Positions 29,117 to 38,800 of a stretch of DNA of 64,000 bases are shown piece after piece (the stretch's first letter is position 1; every line of letters begins with the position of its first letter). A program made the translations under genes and the position numbers. Source of the stretch: Rhodoluna limnophila (GTDB lineage: Bacteria > Actinomycetota > Actinomycetes > Actinomycetales > Microbacteriaceae); assembly GCF_005845365.1 (NCBI RefSeq), contig NZ_CP040509.1:1116001-1180000 (forward strand), read 5' to 3'. The notes under the pieces were generated by a model that was given only the letters and a program-made list of their open reading frames with translations, did not search any database and was not told the origin of the DNA.

Positions 29117-30403
29117 TTAAGGGTGGCGCAGAGGGCTGGCTGGTAGGCGCTCTTGAGCAACCCACTTTTGGCTGAATCCAAAGTTAGAAGCCATTAGGTC
29201 AAGGAACGGCACTGCGTCGAAGGCTTCTGGGCCAACCACGCCTGCTCCTCGCCACGCACCGGTAGCCATGAGCTCAAGTGCAATAACCGGTGCATAAGCA
29301 GTTTGAGCAACCACACACTGGGCATCCAACTCAGCCATCGTCTCAGAATTATCGGCAACGTGATACAAGAAAGTTGCGCGGTCCTTGCCATCAAGGTCTT
29401 TACCGGTGACCAAAATACCCACACAGCTCTTGCCGGTCATCTGTGGCCCAATTTTGGCTGGGTCTGGCAGTACGGCAGCCACAATATCGCGTGGCGAAAC
29501 ATCAACCGGACCCTGCGCCGAGCGCACACGATGCGGCTTGGTTTGGTCAAGCCCAAGTTTTTGCAGGGTTTTCAAAACTTCGATGAACTCGCGGCCCAAG
29601 CCGTATTTGAAACTGACCCGGTTGGCACGGATGAAACGCGGCAACATGGTTACTTCTTCGTGCTCAACATTCACGCACTCGAGTGACCCGATGCCCTCTG
29701 GGAACTCAAAAATCTCTGGCTCACTGAACGGCTCAGTGGTGTACCAACCGCGGCTGCGCTCATAAACCACAGGAGGGTTTAGGCACTCTTCGATGGTCGT
29801 CCAGATTGATGAATGCGGAGCGAAAATCTCGTTACCATCGGCATCGCGCACGGTTAGGTTTCCGCCGTCTTTGACACTGATCTCATCGATCTCGCTGAAC
29901 ATATTCTCAGCGGCATAGCGCGCAAAAACATTCGATAGACCAGGCTGGGCGCCGCATCCGATGAGTGCCAACTTGCCAGAGCGCTCCCACTGGTCGTGCA
30001 AAGCAAACTGGCCATCGCCAAGCTTGATTCCGGTCTTGTGGAATGGATCGGTCTCGTGAGGCTCTGAAATACTCAGGGCCATATCGATGTAGTTGACACC
30101 CGCGGTGTAGGCGGCCGAAAAGATGGTTGGTACAAACTTAGGTTCAACCGCATTGATCAGGTGAGTGACCTTGTGATTTAGGCAAAGCTCGGCAACTACA
30201 GCCGCCTGGCTGGCGTCAATCTTGGCTGCTAAAAACTTCGATGCCACGCGGTCGCCGTGGCGAGACCGAATCCAAGCGATAGTGGCTTCAGCGCGGGCAA
30301 AATCGTAGTCAGAAACGATAAAAATGTCGTAAAAATTGCGGGTTGCGGCAATCTTTGCAATTGCATCGCCAACACCGCCGGCGCCAACCAAAAGGATTCT
30401 CAT
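29117..30403 (-). CDS. Saccharopine dehydrogenase-like NAD(P) oxidoreductase
   Basis: A 428-residue protein with an N-terminal Rossmann fold (MRILLVGAGGVGDAIAKIAATR), YDIFIVSDYDFARAE and a catalytic-domain core with VNYIDMAL, LIGCGAQPGLSNVFARYA and the C-terminal GIKL-like block. This places it in the saccharopine dehydrogenase / carboxynorspermidine synthase superfamily, which joins or splits amino acids through a secondary amine. Organisms of this group make lysine by the diaminopimelate route, so a polyamine-type or other reductive condensation is more likely than saccharopine metabolism, but the substrate is unknown. ATG 30403 lies six bases after TAGGCT. It is 13 bases downstream of the hydrolase gene. 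Confidence 0.82.
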   Translation of the reverse strand: MRILLVGAGGVGDAIAKIAATRNFYDIFIVSDYDFARAEATIAWIRSRHGDRVASKFLAAKIDASQAAVVAELCLNHKVTHLINAVEPKFVPTIFSAAYTAGVNYIDMALSISEPHETDPFHKTGIKLGDGQFALHDQWERSGKLALIGCGAQPGLSNVFARYAAENMFSEIDEISVKDGGNLTVRDADGNEIFAPHSSIWTTIEECLNPPVVYERSRGWYTTEPFSEPEIFEFPEGIGSLECVNVEHEEVTMLPRFIRANRVSFKYGLGREFIEVLKTLQKLGLDQTKPHRVRSAQGPVDVSPRDIVAAVLPDPAKIGPQMTGKSCVGILVTGKDLDGKDRATFLYHVADNSETMAELDAQCVVAQTAYAPVIALELMATGAWRGAGVVGPEAFDAVPFLDLMASNFGFSQKWVAQERLPASPLRHP

Positions 30404-30409
30404 AGAACC

Positions 30410-30415
30410 AGCCTA
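30410..30415 (-). promoter_or_regulatory. -10 box of a probable leaderless promoter (saccharopine dehydrogenase-like gene)
   Basis: TAGGCT on the minus strand ends six bases before ATG 30403 and fills most of the 13-base gap after the upstream hydrolase gene. Confidence 0.45.
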
Positions 30416-30416
30416 C

Positions 30417-31007
30417 CTAGCGAATACGTAGGTCTGCGGCTGGGTCATTAACCCAGTTGAGAACGCCCTGCCAATCGCTAAAACCATCGGTAAGAGAGAA
30501 ATGCTTTACTCCCTCGAGAATCACTGCGTGCACTCCAAGCGGGTCTCCGTAGGTTGCCTGAACACCATCTGGAAGCCAAGGATCTAGGTCACTGCCGACC
30601 AATGTCAGAGATGCGGAGGAGGCCAAAGCGGCGTCAACCACCTGGCGCTTTTTGAGATTTACCTTGAGGCCTTTGACTTCACCCAGAAGGCCAGGGTCGG
30701 CAGGCGCCACCAGCAGCAAGCGGTCTACCGGTGTCTTGATTTTGCCCTCGGCGGCGGCCTGAATCCAGTTGACACAGCCAAGCGAGTGTCCAATAACGAT
30801 GGTCTCGCCAGCACCAGCCTCAGCTAGCAAATCCAACTCGGCCAGTAGCAGCTCCTGCCACTCCTCTAGCACCGGGGCATCGGTGTTAGGAAACTGCGGG
30901 TAGAGCACCTGGTGACCCTGCTGGCGCAGAGCACTAGCCAACTTGCGCTGCCAAACGCCCTCTTGACGGCGGTTGGTCCAGCCATGCATGATCAAAATTC
31001 TTGCCAT
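30417..31007 (-). CDS. RBBP9/YdeN-type serine hydrolase
   Basis: A 196-residue small alpha/beta hydrolase. ARILIMHGWTNRRQEGVWQRKLASALRQQGHQVLYPQFPN is the N-terminal signature of the RBBP9/YdeN family, the nucleophile elbow is IGHSLGC (Ser in GHSLG), the acid lies in LVGSDLDPW and the catalytic His in VKHFSLTDGF. The family comprises small soluble serine hydrolases with undefined natural substrates. ATG 31007 is six bases after TAGATT. No partner gene suggests a substrate. Confidence 0.85.
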   Translation of the reverse strand: MARILIMHGWTNRRQEGVWQRKLASALRQQGHQVLYPQFPNTDAPVLEEWQELLLAELDLLAEAGAGETIVIGHSLGCVNWIQAAAEGKIKTPVDRLLLVAPADPGLLGEVKGLKVNLKKRQVVDAALASSASLTLVGSDLDPWLPDGVQATYGDPLGVHAVILEGVKHFSLTDGFSDWQGVLNWVNDPAADLRIR

Positions 31008-31013
31008 AAAAAT

Positions 31014-31019
31014 AATCTA
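31014..31019 (-). promoter_or_regulatory. -10 box of a probable leaderless promoter (serine hydrolase gene)
   Basis: TAGATT on the minus strand ends six bases before ATG 31007. Confidence 0.5.
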
Positions 31020-31065
31020 AACGCTTGCCCGTTTTGCGGCCACTAAGGCCATAACAAACGGTAAC

Positions 31066-32277
31066 TTAGGCGAATAGTTCGGCGGCCAAAACCTGCCCTG
31101 GCTGAACACCTTTGGCGATGGCAAACACAGCAGAACCGATCGGGGTGGTCCACTTATTCAGTAGATCAAATTGCTCTAGGCGGCGCTGAACCGGAATGAA
31201 TTGGGTATCCAGATTGCGTTGGTAGGCAGTCCAAAGCAGACCAACATCAGGGTTGCCGTCGGCCGAAACCCCAACCTCATAGTTGAACGGGCGCCTAAAG
31301 AAACGCTCGCCCGGAGCGTGCGCGTGAGCGCGACGAATGTGAGCAAAATCAGGAATTACCTTTAGGCCATTCTTATCGCGTGCATCAAAATCAATCGGGT
31401 CAGTTTCGTTGACCTTACCAAGCGGAGCACCGGTGTCAAGCGTGCGGCCAATAACCTGCTCTTTTTCAGTGCGGCCAAGTTGATCCCAGGTATTCAGCTG
31501 CATCGCAATGCGCCTAAAGACCATGATGGTGCCGCCTTGAATCCAACTTGGACCGTCTTGTATCCAAACCAAATTGTTGAAGTCATCGGTGTTGAAGGCC
31601 GGGTTATCGGTGCCGTCAACCTGACCCATCAAATTACGCTGGCGAACACCGTGAGGAACAACGCCCTGAGCATTAGAAAAACCCTGCTGAGACCAACGCA
31701 CCGAGGCAAAAGTGAGGCTGTCAGTGATTAGCCGGCGAACCGCGTGCGAAAGCACAATCGGGTCATCAGCAGATATGTGCAGCAAGACATCTCCGCCGCT
31801 AAATTCTGGCTTGAGCGCATCAATCTTGAACGCCGGCAGGTCTTTGAATGACTCTGGCATCTGACTTTCAAGGCCAAGTTTGGAGAAAAGTGAAGGGCCA
31901 AAACCAACCGTAACGGTTAGTCGAGCCGGGCCTAGAACCAGCTGCGGTTGGGCGTCTGCCAAGGTTGGGTCACCCTGGGTAAGCCGCGCAATATCATCGG
32001 TGAGCAGGGTCATCCAGCGCAGGGCCGCAGCTTTATCGGTGCCGGGCGCCAGATCAAAAGCCACAAAGTTGGTAAAAGTTTGTAATTCAACTTCGATGCC
32101 GTTTTGGTGCGGGCCGGTGAATTTTTCTTTGCGCTTTAGAACAGCGGTTTGGGCCTTGAGCTCGGCAGCCGTTGCCGCCTGATCGGAACCAAACCAGGCG
32201 CCGGCAGACGCGCCAACGATTGCCCCTGCCGAAGCAGAAGCCCCGGCCAGAAAACCTCTTCTAGATAATTTGCTCAA
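31066..32277 (-). CDS. Dyp-type haem peroxidase, Tat-exported (EfeB-like)
   Basis: A 403-residue DyP peroxidase. The twin-arginine signal is MSKLSRRGFLAGASASAGA, so it is exported folded, with haem, across the membrane. The signature GQVDGTDNP (GxxDG) provides the distal aspartate; ADDPIVLSHAVRRLI and FAHIRRAHAHAPGERFFRRPFNYEV are further DyP family blocks, and the proximal His lies in the HIRRAH region. Sequence type is closest to the EfeB/TAT-dependent class. It starts 22 bases after the PCu(A)C gene and shares its promoter. No EfeU or EfeO partner is nearby, so a role in haem or peroxide chemistry tied to copper handling is more likely than EfeUOB iron uptake; this is an inference. Confidence 0.93.
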   Translation of the reverse strand: MSKLSRRGFLAGASASAGAIVGASAGAWFGSDQAATAAELKAQTAVLKRKEKFTGPHQNGIEVELQTFTNFVAFDLAPGTDKAAALRWMTLLTDDIARLTQGDPTLADAQPQLVLGPARLTVTVGFGPSLFSKLGLESQMPESFKDLPAFKIDALKPEFSGGDVLLHISADDPIVLSHAVRRLITDSLTFASVRWSQQGFSNAQGVVPHGVRQRNLMGQVDGTDNPAFNTDDFNNLVWIQDGPSWIQGGTIMVFRRIAMQLNTWDQLGRTEKEQVIGRTLDTGAPLGKVNETDPIDFDARDKNGLKVIPDFAHIRRAHAHAPGERFFRRPFNYEVGVSADGNPDVGLLWTAYQRNLDTQFIPVQRRLEQFDLLNKWTTPIGSAVFAIAKGVQPGQVLAAELFA

Positions 32278-32299
32278 ACGCGCGCCTGTTCGAAATCAG

Positions 32300-32794
32300 C
32301 TATTCGCCAGAAACGTATTCTTCATCGCCGGCCAGCGATGTTTTGCCTGGCCAAACCACATCAACGTCTTCAACGCCATCAAAATCGAGGGTGATCGGAA
32401 TCTCTTGACCGTCAACAAGTGGCTCCTTGAGACCCATCAACATCACGTGCAGGCCACCCGGCTCAAGGGTCACTGTCTCACCCGGAGCAATTGTGATTCC
32501 GCCGTCTTTTGCCTGCATCTGCATCTTGCCATCAACCATGGCAACCTCGTGCACCTCAGCCATCATGGCCACAGCAGAGCTGGCGCCAACCAACGTGATT
32601 TCGGTGTCTAGGTTGTTGGTGATGGTTGCAAAACCACCGGTCATACCGCCGGCTGCCTCAGTGCCCTCATAGATTCGCACCCAGCCATCTGCAACGATTA
32701 CATCCGCTTGATCGGTGTTGGTCTCGGCCGCAGCGCAACCGGTCAGGGTGGTCAGAAATAGGGCAGCAGCAAGAGCCGCGGTAATCTTCTTCAT
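32300..32794 (-). CDS. PCu(A)C family copper chaperone lipoprotein
   Basis: A 164-residue lipoprotein (lipobox LTGC, Cys20) with a PCu(A)C cupredoxin-like domain. The Cu(I)-binding pattern is complete: His82-x10-Met93-x22-His116-x-Met118 (EVHEVAM, MQMQ, GLHVMLMGL). Such proteins carry copper outside the membrane, for example to the CuA or CuB site of cytochrome oxidase. The DyP peroxidase follows after 22 bases, an arrangement recurrent in actinobacteria with PCu(A)C, YcnI and CopCD genes; YcnI and CopCD are not present here. ATG 32794 lies six bases after a TAGAAT box, so the message is probably leaderless, with the promoter overlapping an inverted repeat. Confidence 0.92.
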   Translation of the reverse strand: MKKITAALAAALFLTTLTGCAAAETNTDQADVIVADGWVRIYEGTEAAGGMTGGFATITNNLDTEITLVGASSAVAMMAEVHEVAMVDGKMQMQAKDGGITIAPGETVTLEPGGLHVMLMGLKEPLVDGQEIPITLDFDGVEDVDVVWPGKTSLAGDEEYVSGE

Positions 32795-32800
32795 ACTTCA

Positions 32801-32829
32801 ATTCTACAATTCGTAGAACATGGATGCAA
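32801..32829 (-). promoter_or_regulatory. Promoter and overlapping inverted repeat of the PCu(A)C-DyP operon
   Basis: On the minus strand TTGCAT (complement of 32824-32829) and TAGAAT (complement of 32801-32806) are 17 bases apart, and TAGAAT ends six bases before ATG 32794. The inverted repeat TTCTAC-AATTC-GTAGAA at 32802-32818 covers the -10 and part of the spacer, where a repressor would block RNA polymerase. It resembles TAC...GTA operators of the BlaI/CopY kind, but the regulator is not in this window. Confidence 0.6.
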
Positions 32830-32830
32830 A

Positions 32831-35800
32831 CTAGCCGCGGTCTAGAAACTGGCGGCGTTTGATCCAGCCAATCAGCGCCAACAAAATCAGCACGCAGGCT
32901 AGCAACCAAGGCCAAGTTGACTCAACAAATTTTGCGAAATTAGACATGACCTCAGGCACTACCCCACCGTTGCCCTCAGCTGAGTTTTCACCCTCGTTGG
33001 TCTCTGGGTCGGTGGCTCCGGTGGTGCCGGTTGGGTCTGGGTCTTCGTCGTTCGGAATACCATCGCCATCCATGTCAGAGTCTTCTCCGTTAGGAATGCC
33101 GTCGCCGTCGATGTCTGAGTCTTCGTTGTTCTCGATGCCATCGTTATCAGTGTCAACCGGCTTTTGACCGCCGGCGCCGGTCTCGCCGCCATCAACCGGA
33201 GCGGTTGGCTTTGGAGTCGGCTTAGGGGTCGGCTCTGTGGTCTCTTCTGGGCCCGGAGTCGGGCTCGGGGTTGGGGTTGGGGTTGGGTCAACCGGTGGTG
33301 CAGGTGGCGCCGGGATAATCTCGGTGACGGTTGCCTCGGCACCAACACCGTTTACGTTCAACGCCGCGATCTTCATTACGTAGGTGCGGCCCAGCTGAAC
33401 GTTGTCAACGGTGTAGTTCAACTCGGCCTCATCAAGCTCTAGCTCGACAGCCTCGGCACCACCCTCAATACGCACGCGGTAACCAGTGACCTCGGCACCG
33501 CCATCGGACTCTGGGGTAACCCAAGCCAACTTGATCTTCTTACCGTTGGCGTCGTCAACCTCTGAATCCAAGGCACGTGGCTCTGATGGGGTTGCCAAAC
33601 CGAGGTGAACACCCTCGGTGATGTAGTCGGTTGCGGTAGGGGCAAACTCTGGCGCTGAAGTTACGGTAACAACCTTCACGCTGTATCCGGTCAGAGGCTC
33701 GGCGGTAGCGCTCGGGCTAGGAGTCGGGCTTGGTGTGACATTGGCAGTTCTAAAGCTGGCAGTGCGGAAGGCCACAGAGGCAGATCGGAATGAGGCAGTG
33801 TCGGTGCCGCCACCGCTACCGCTCGAAACAGAGCCATCAATCGAGCTGACCAAGACACTCGTGTTTAGGTTGGCGCTTGGCGAGACCATGATTGGGTCAC
33901 CATAGTTAGTGGTTCCGGCCGGCGCGATGTAAACCTGGTAGCCAATCACCGAGCTGTCGGTTGCCATCGGCTCGTTGAAGTTGATGACCAACTCATCGAG
34001 CGAGCGGTCAGATGCATCAACAATGTCAACGTAAGAAATCAAGTTGGTAACACCCTGAGTTTGGGCCGCTGGAGTTAGCGGACCAGCCACATCAGAGAAC
34101 AAACCTAGGCCGGCGCGGGTAATGGCTGCGACCTTGGCGGTGTAGGCCACACCGTTAGGAACACCGGTGATGGTACAGCTTAGGTCAGCACCATTTGCTG
34201 GTGCGTCTGCCGAACACGCAGCGTTGGTGTAGACATCTCCGTTTGGAGCGGTGATCTCAAAAAGGTAACCAAGAACTGAGCTGCCACCTAGGTAGCTAGG
34301 TGCACGGAAGGACACGGTGTACCACTGGTTACCGGTTGAGATTGAGGTGACCTTTGGCTTACCGGCAAGGTCTGGAGCAATCTCAAACAGGCGGGTAACC
34401 GGAGGAGCAGGCAGGTACGTGGCATTGCCAGCCTGGGTTGCAGTGATCTCACACAAACCAGCGCTTAGGTAGCGCACAAAGGTACCAACACCCGGGTAAG
34501 CAACCAACTGACAGGCAGTTACATTGGTGCCCAACTGGTAACTAATTGGCAAACCAGAGTTTGAGGTTGCAGTTAGGTAGAAACCCGGGTCATTGAAGCG
34601 CTTGTTGGCAATCTCGGCAAACGTAATGGTCTGGTTTAGTGCACCAACGGTGATGCGCTGCTCGGCAGACGCTGAGTTGAACTGAGAGTCGCCGGCCTGA
34701 GTGGCGCGAACCTCACAAATACCAACTGCCAAGAAGTTGATCTTGCCCGGGGTGGTGGCATCAAAGTCACAGATGGTGCCCTGGCCCAAAGTGATTGAGT
34801 AAGTAACCTCTAGCCCGCTAGTTGCGGTGGCAGCCGGGCTGTAGCTACCCAAAACAACAGGGTTCATCGGAATGGTCGAGGTGAAGGTCACAACCTGATC
34901 TTGCTTGGTGAAAGTAAAGGTGCGGGTGGCGCTCAGCGCAGAGGTGTAGTTGAGCGACGCAGCCTTGGTGGCCTGAACCTGACAGGTGTTGCTTGCTGTT
35001 GCGCGCAAAATGTTTGAGCCGTTAGGGCCTGCAATTATCGAACAGCCGGCATTGTTGGTGACGCTGATTACGTTGTAGGCAACCGCACCATCACCTGAAC
35101 CACCGGCGGTAAAAAGCTCAACATCGCCAACGTTCACGGTGTTCAAGTTACCAATGCTCAATGGGTTCTGAGCAATCTTGTTTACCCTGATGGTCATCTC
35201 GGTAACATCGCTGGTTAGATAGTTTGCATCGCCGCGCTTGAAGGCAAACAGCACACAGTCAGAGCCAGCATTGCCAGGCAAAACCTTTCCACCGATGAGC
35301 TCACAGGTGCCATCAACACTGAAGACAAAACCGTTGACCGATGAACTTCCGCCGCTGGCAGTTGGGGTCAGGGTCGACCAGAAGTCAACGTTGTCTGCGC
35401 TGGTAATAACCACTTCGGCCTGACGAGCCTTGGTAATCACAAAGGTGTCAACCACAGAATTTGTTCGGTAGAAAGTAGCCGAAGGCACGGTCATGGTTAC
35501 CGGGCAACTGCCCACACCGCGGATGCTGATTTCACCGGTGCCGGCATCAACCACACAGATTGTCGCTGCGGCAGTCGTGCTGAATACCGGGGTTGCGGTT
35601 GAATCGGTGCTGAATGTGGCAGCCACCAAGTTGCCGGTCTGACCAACCGGCACGTAGGCCTGATCAACATAGCTCAGGGTTGCGGTCGCAACCTTATCCA
35701 TGGTGAATGTGGTTGAGTCAAGCAAAGTGAAGCTGCGTGAGTCACTGGTCGACGCCACGAATTCAAGCGTGTAGACCTCACCCGGGGTACCGGTGATAAC

Positions 35801-38800
35801 CAGACCACTAAAGTCAACCAAACCATTTACCGCGGTGGCAGTTGTGCTGCCGCTGACCGAGCCACCAATACCGGCACCGATGCGCGCGGTAACCACAGTT
35901 GAGTTATCACTGGTTGCAAGGTTTCCGAAGCTGTCGCGAACATGAAGCTTTGGCTGGTTGGTCGGTGCAGTCCCAATCAAGAAGCCGCTCTCAATGCCAG
36001 GCGTGCGCATGGTTAGTGCGGCTGGGCGGGCATGTGCCGGGGTCAGTACATCAGACACCGGAGCCGAGAACGAGGTGCTGCCGACCACCGCTGTAAAGGT
36101 AAGCGTGTAGTCAACTCCTGGGGTTCCGACCAACTGAAGGTTGGTAAAAGTGACCACACCTTCGTCACTAACCGCAGTCGCGTTGCGCACCGAACCACCG
36201 ATTCCCGAGGCAACGGTTGCCGTCACCACGGTTGTGTTGTCCGAGGTAATTACGTTGCCGTCAAAGTCCTTCATGATCAGCACAGGCTGAGTGGTTAGGT
36301 CTTCACCGGTCTGCCCCACCTCTGACTGAACACTCCAGACCAACTGGCTCATGGCAGCGTGAGTCACGCTGAAATCGGCTGAGGCGGCGCTGGTTAGCGA
36401 GCCAGATTCGAAGGTCAAGTTGTAGTCTTCACCCGGGGTTCCCCGGAACTTGAGCCCGCTAAATGTGACCACGCCATTCACGGCAGTTGCAGTTAGTGGC
36501 GCTGATGCCGCCTTGACCAGTGCGCCGCCCGAGGCCGAGACGGTTACCACGGTTGTTGAATCGGCAGTCACGGTGTTGCCAAAGATGTCGGCTAGGCGCA
36601 CCACCGGCTGGGTGTTCAAAAGTTCTCCGGTTTCAGCACCGATAGGCTCGCGAACCATGATCAACTGGGTTGCAGCCGAGTGAGTCACTTGGATGTTCTG
36701 TGACGACACCGATGTGAGCCCTGCGGTAACAAAGTTCAGCACGTAATCAGTGCCCGGGGTGCCGGTCAGCTCAAGGCCACTGAAAGTTGCCAAACCGTCT
36801 GCCACAGTTGCGGTTAGTGAACCCTCACCCGGGTTGGCCGAGTTGGTTAGCGTGCCGCCAGCACCGGTGACCGAGGCAGTAACAGTGCCAACAAAATCTG
36901 GAACCGGGTTCGAGAATCGGTCCTGAACCTGAGCAATTGGCTGAACGCCAAGCACGCCGGCTGTTGGGCCGAGTGAGCAAACACCGTTGGTCACAGTGCC
37001 AGAGCATGGCTGCTGGTAGACAGCCAGCTTGGCCGCAGCAGCGTGAGTCAGCTGGAACGCACTTGATTCGGCGCTGGTGAATGTCAAACCGGTAAAGGTC
37101 AGCTTTTGATCGGTGTTTGGAATAGCCACAATCTTGATGCCGTCAAAGTCAGCAACACCGTCGATGATCTCAGCCTGGTCACTGTTGGTAACTTGACCAT
37201 CAACCGCGTTGGCCGAGCCGCCGCCGGTAGTCACAGCAGCAGTCAAGAACTGGCCAGAGGTCAAACCGGTCACCACGTTGTCATCAAAGTCACGAATTTC
37301 AACCACTGGCGCCACCGCAAGGGCATCACCGGTGCGAGTCTTCGGGCCGGTTGGGCTGGTCTGGCTTGCCGGCTGAGTCACGATGGTTAGGTGGTGTGCG
37401 TCAGCGTGCGTGACCATCAAGTTGTCAGCGGTGCGCGCGTGAACCGTGTTGTCGACAGTCCAGCTGAAGTCCAAGGTGTAGTTCTCGCCAGGGCGGCCAA
37501 TTAGCTTGAGGGCATCGTAGGTAACCACACCGTTTACAGCTGTAATGGTTTCACCCTCAAGGCGGTCGCGATCATCGATGCTGTCGTGAATGGTAGCAAC
37601 CACCTGGTAGCTAGAGCCATTTGCGGCCTCAACCAGGTTGTTCCACTGGTCACGGAACTCTAGGACCGGCTGAACCTTTAGGGCCTCACCGGTCTTGTTG
37701 CGCACGTTGGCACCATCGACCGTTGCCGGCGCGGTGGTTGCCACCAACTGGTAGACATCGCCGTCGGTAATTGTGATGCCAGTCTGTGATGTACCGGCAA
37801 CGCTGGCGCTTGGCAAGTATGCGTACGTGAATGCATAGGTGTTGGAAGTCAGTCCACCGATACCAATTCCGAAGGTTGCCAAACCACTTGAAGCCGGGAC
37901 TGTTGTGCTACCAAATACCGCTGGCGTTCCGGTACCTGAAGCTACAGATACGCTCACCCGAATTGAACCGGTGTCGTCAAGAACGCGGTTGTTATAGCGG
38001 TCTCGGATTTCTACCTGCGGGCGGTCATCACCCGAAAGCTGAACACCGGCAGGGCCTACTCCAGGTGCGCGAGTTGCGGTTAGGTGGTGCGCCACGTTGT
38101 TACGAACAGTCAGGGCGTTGGAGTCGACAGAGTCAATTGAGTTGAAGCTGAACTTGAGTTTGTACTGAGTTGCCGAGCTGGTTGCGGTGGCAACGGTTCC
38201 AACCAACTTCACGCCGCTGAATTCGGCCACACCGGCAACAACGCTGGCGGTGGTTGACCCCTCAGACAAGCTGCCGCCGGCTCCCGAAGAAATCGAGACA
38301 GTGACCGAACCAGAGTTTTGTGCAACCACTGGATAGCCGCCGTCATCGACCAGCTCAACCTTTGGCTGTGCAGCCAGTAGTTCACCGGTGCGGGTGGTGT
38401 TGCCCTGAGTATCAACCGATGATGGCTGGTTCAAAATCACAACGTCAGCAACATCGCCGGCCATCAAAGTGAATGCATTTGAAGTGGTTGCGGTGAGTGT
38501 GTCGATCATGCGAGCACGCAGGTAGTAACCCTCAGTTGCCGGCGCGCCTTCAAGGATGACGTTCGAGAAGGTCACCAAACCGCTGGTGGCTGCAACACCG
38601 GTGGCCTCAGAAACTGAGACGGTGTCATTTGTGGCATCAGAATCGCCGCCGTTTGCCATAACCGTGATTGCAACCTGAGTGCTCGAGTCAACGGTCACAC
38701 GGTTGCCAGATGCATCAAGAAGCTCAACCGTCGGTGCCGGGGCAATTGCCTCACCGCGCTTGACCGTGCTTGGCTGCTCAACGAATCTAACTGCAGTTGC

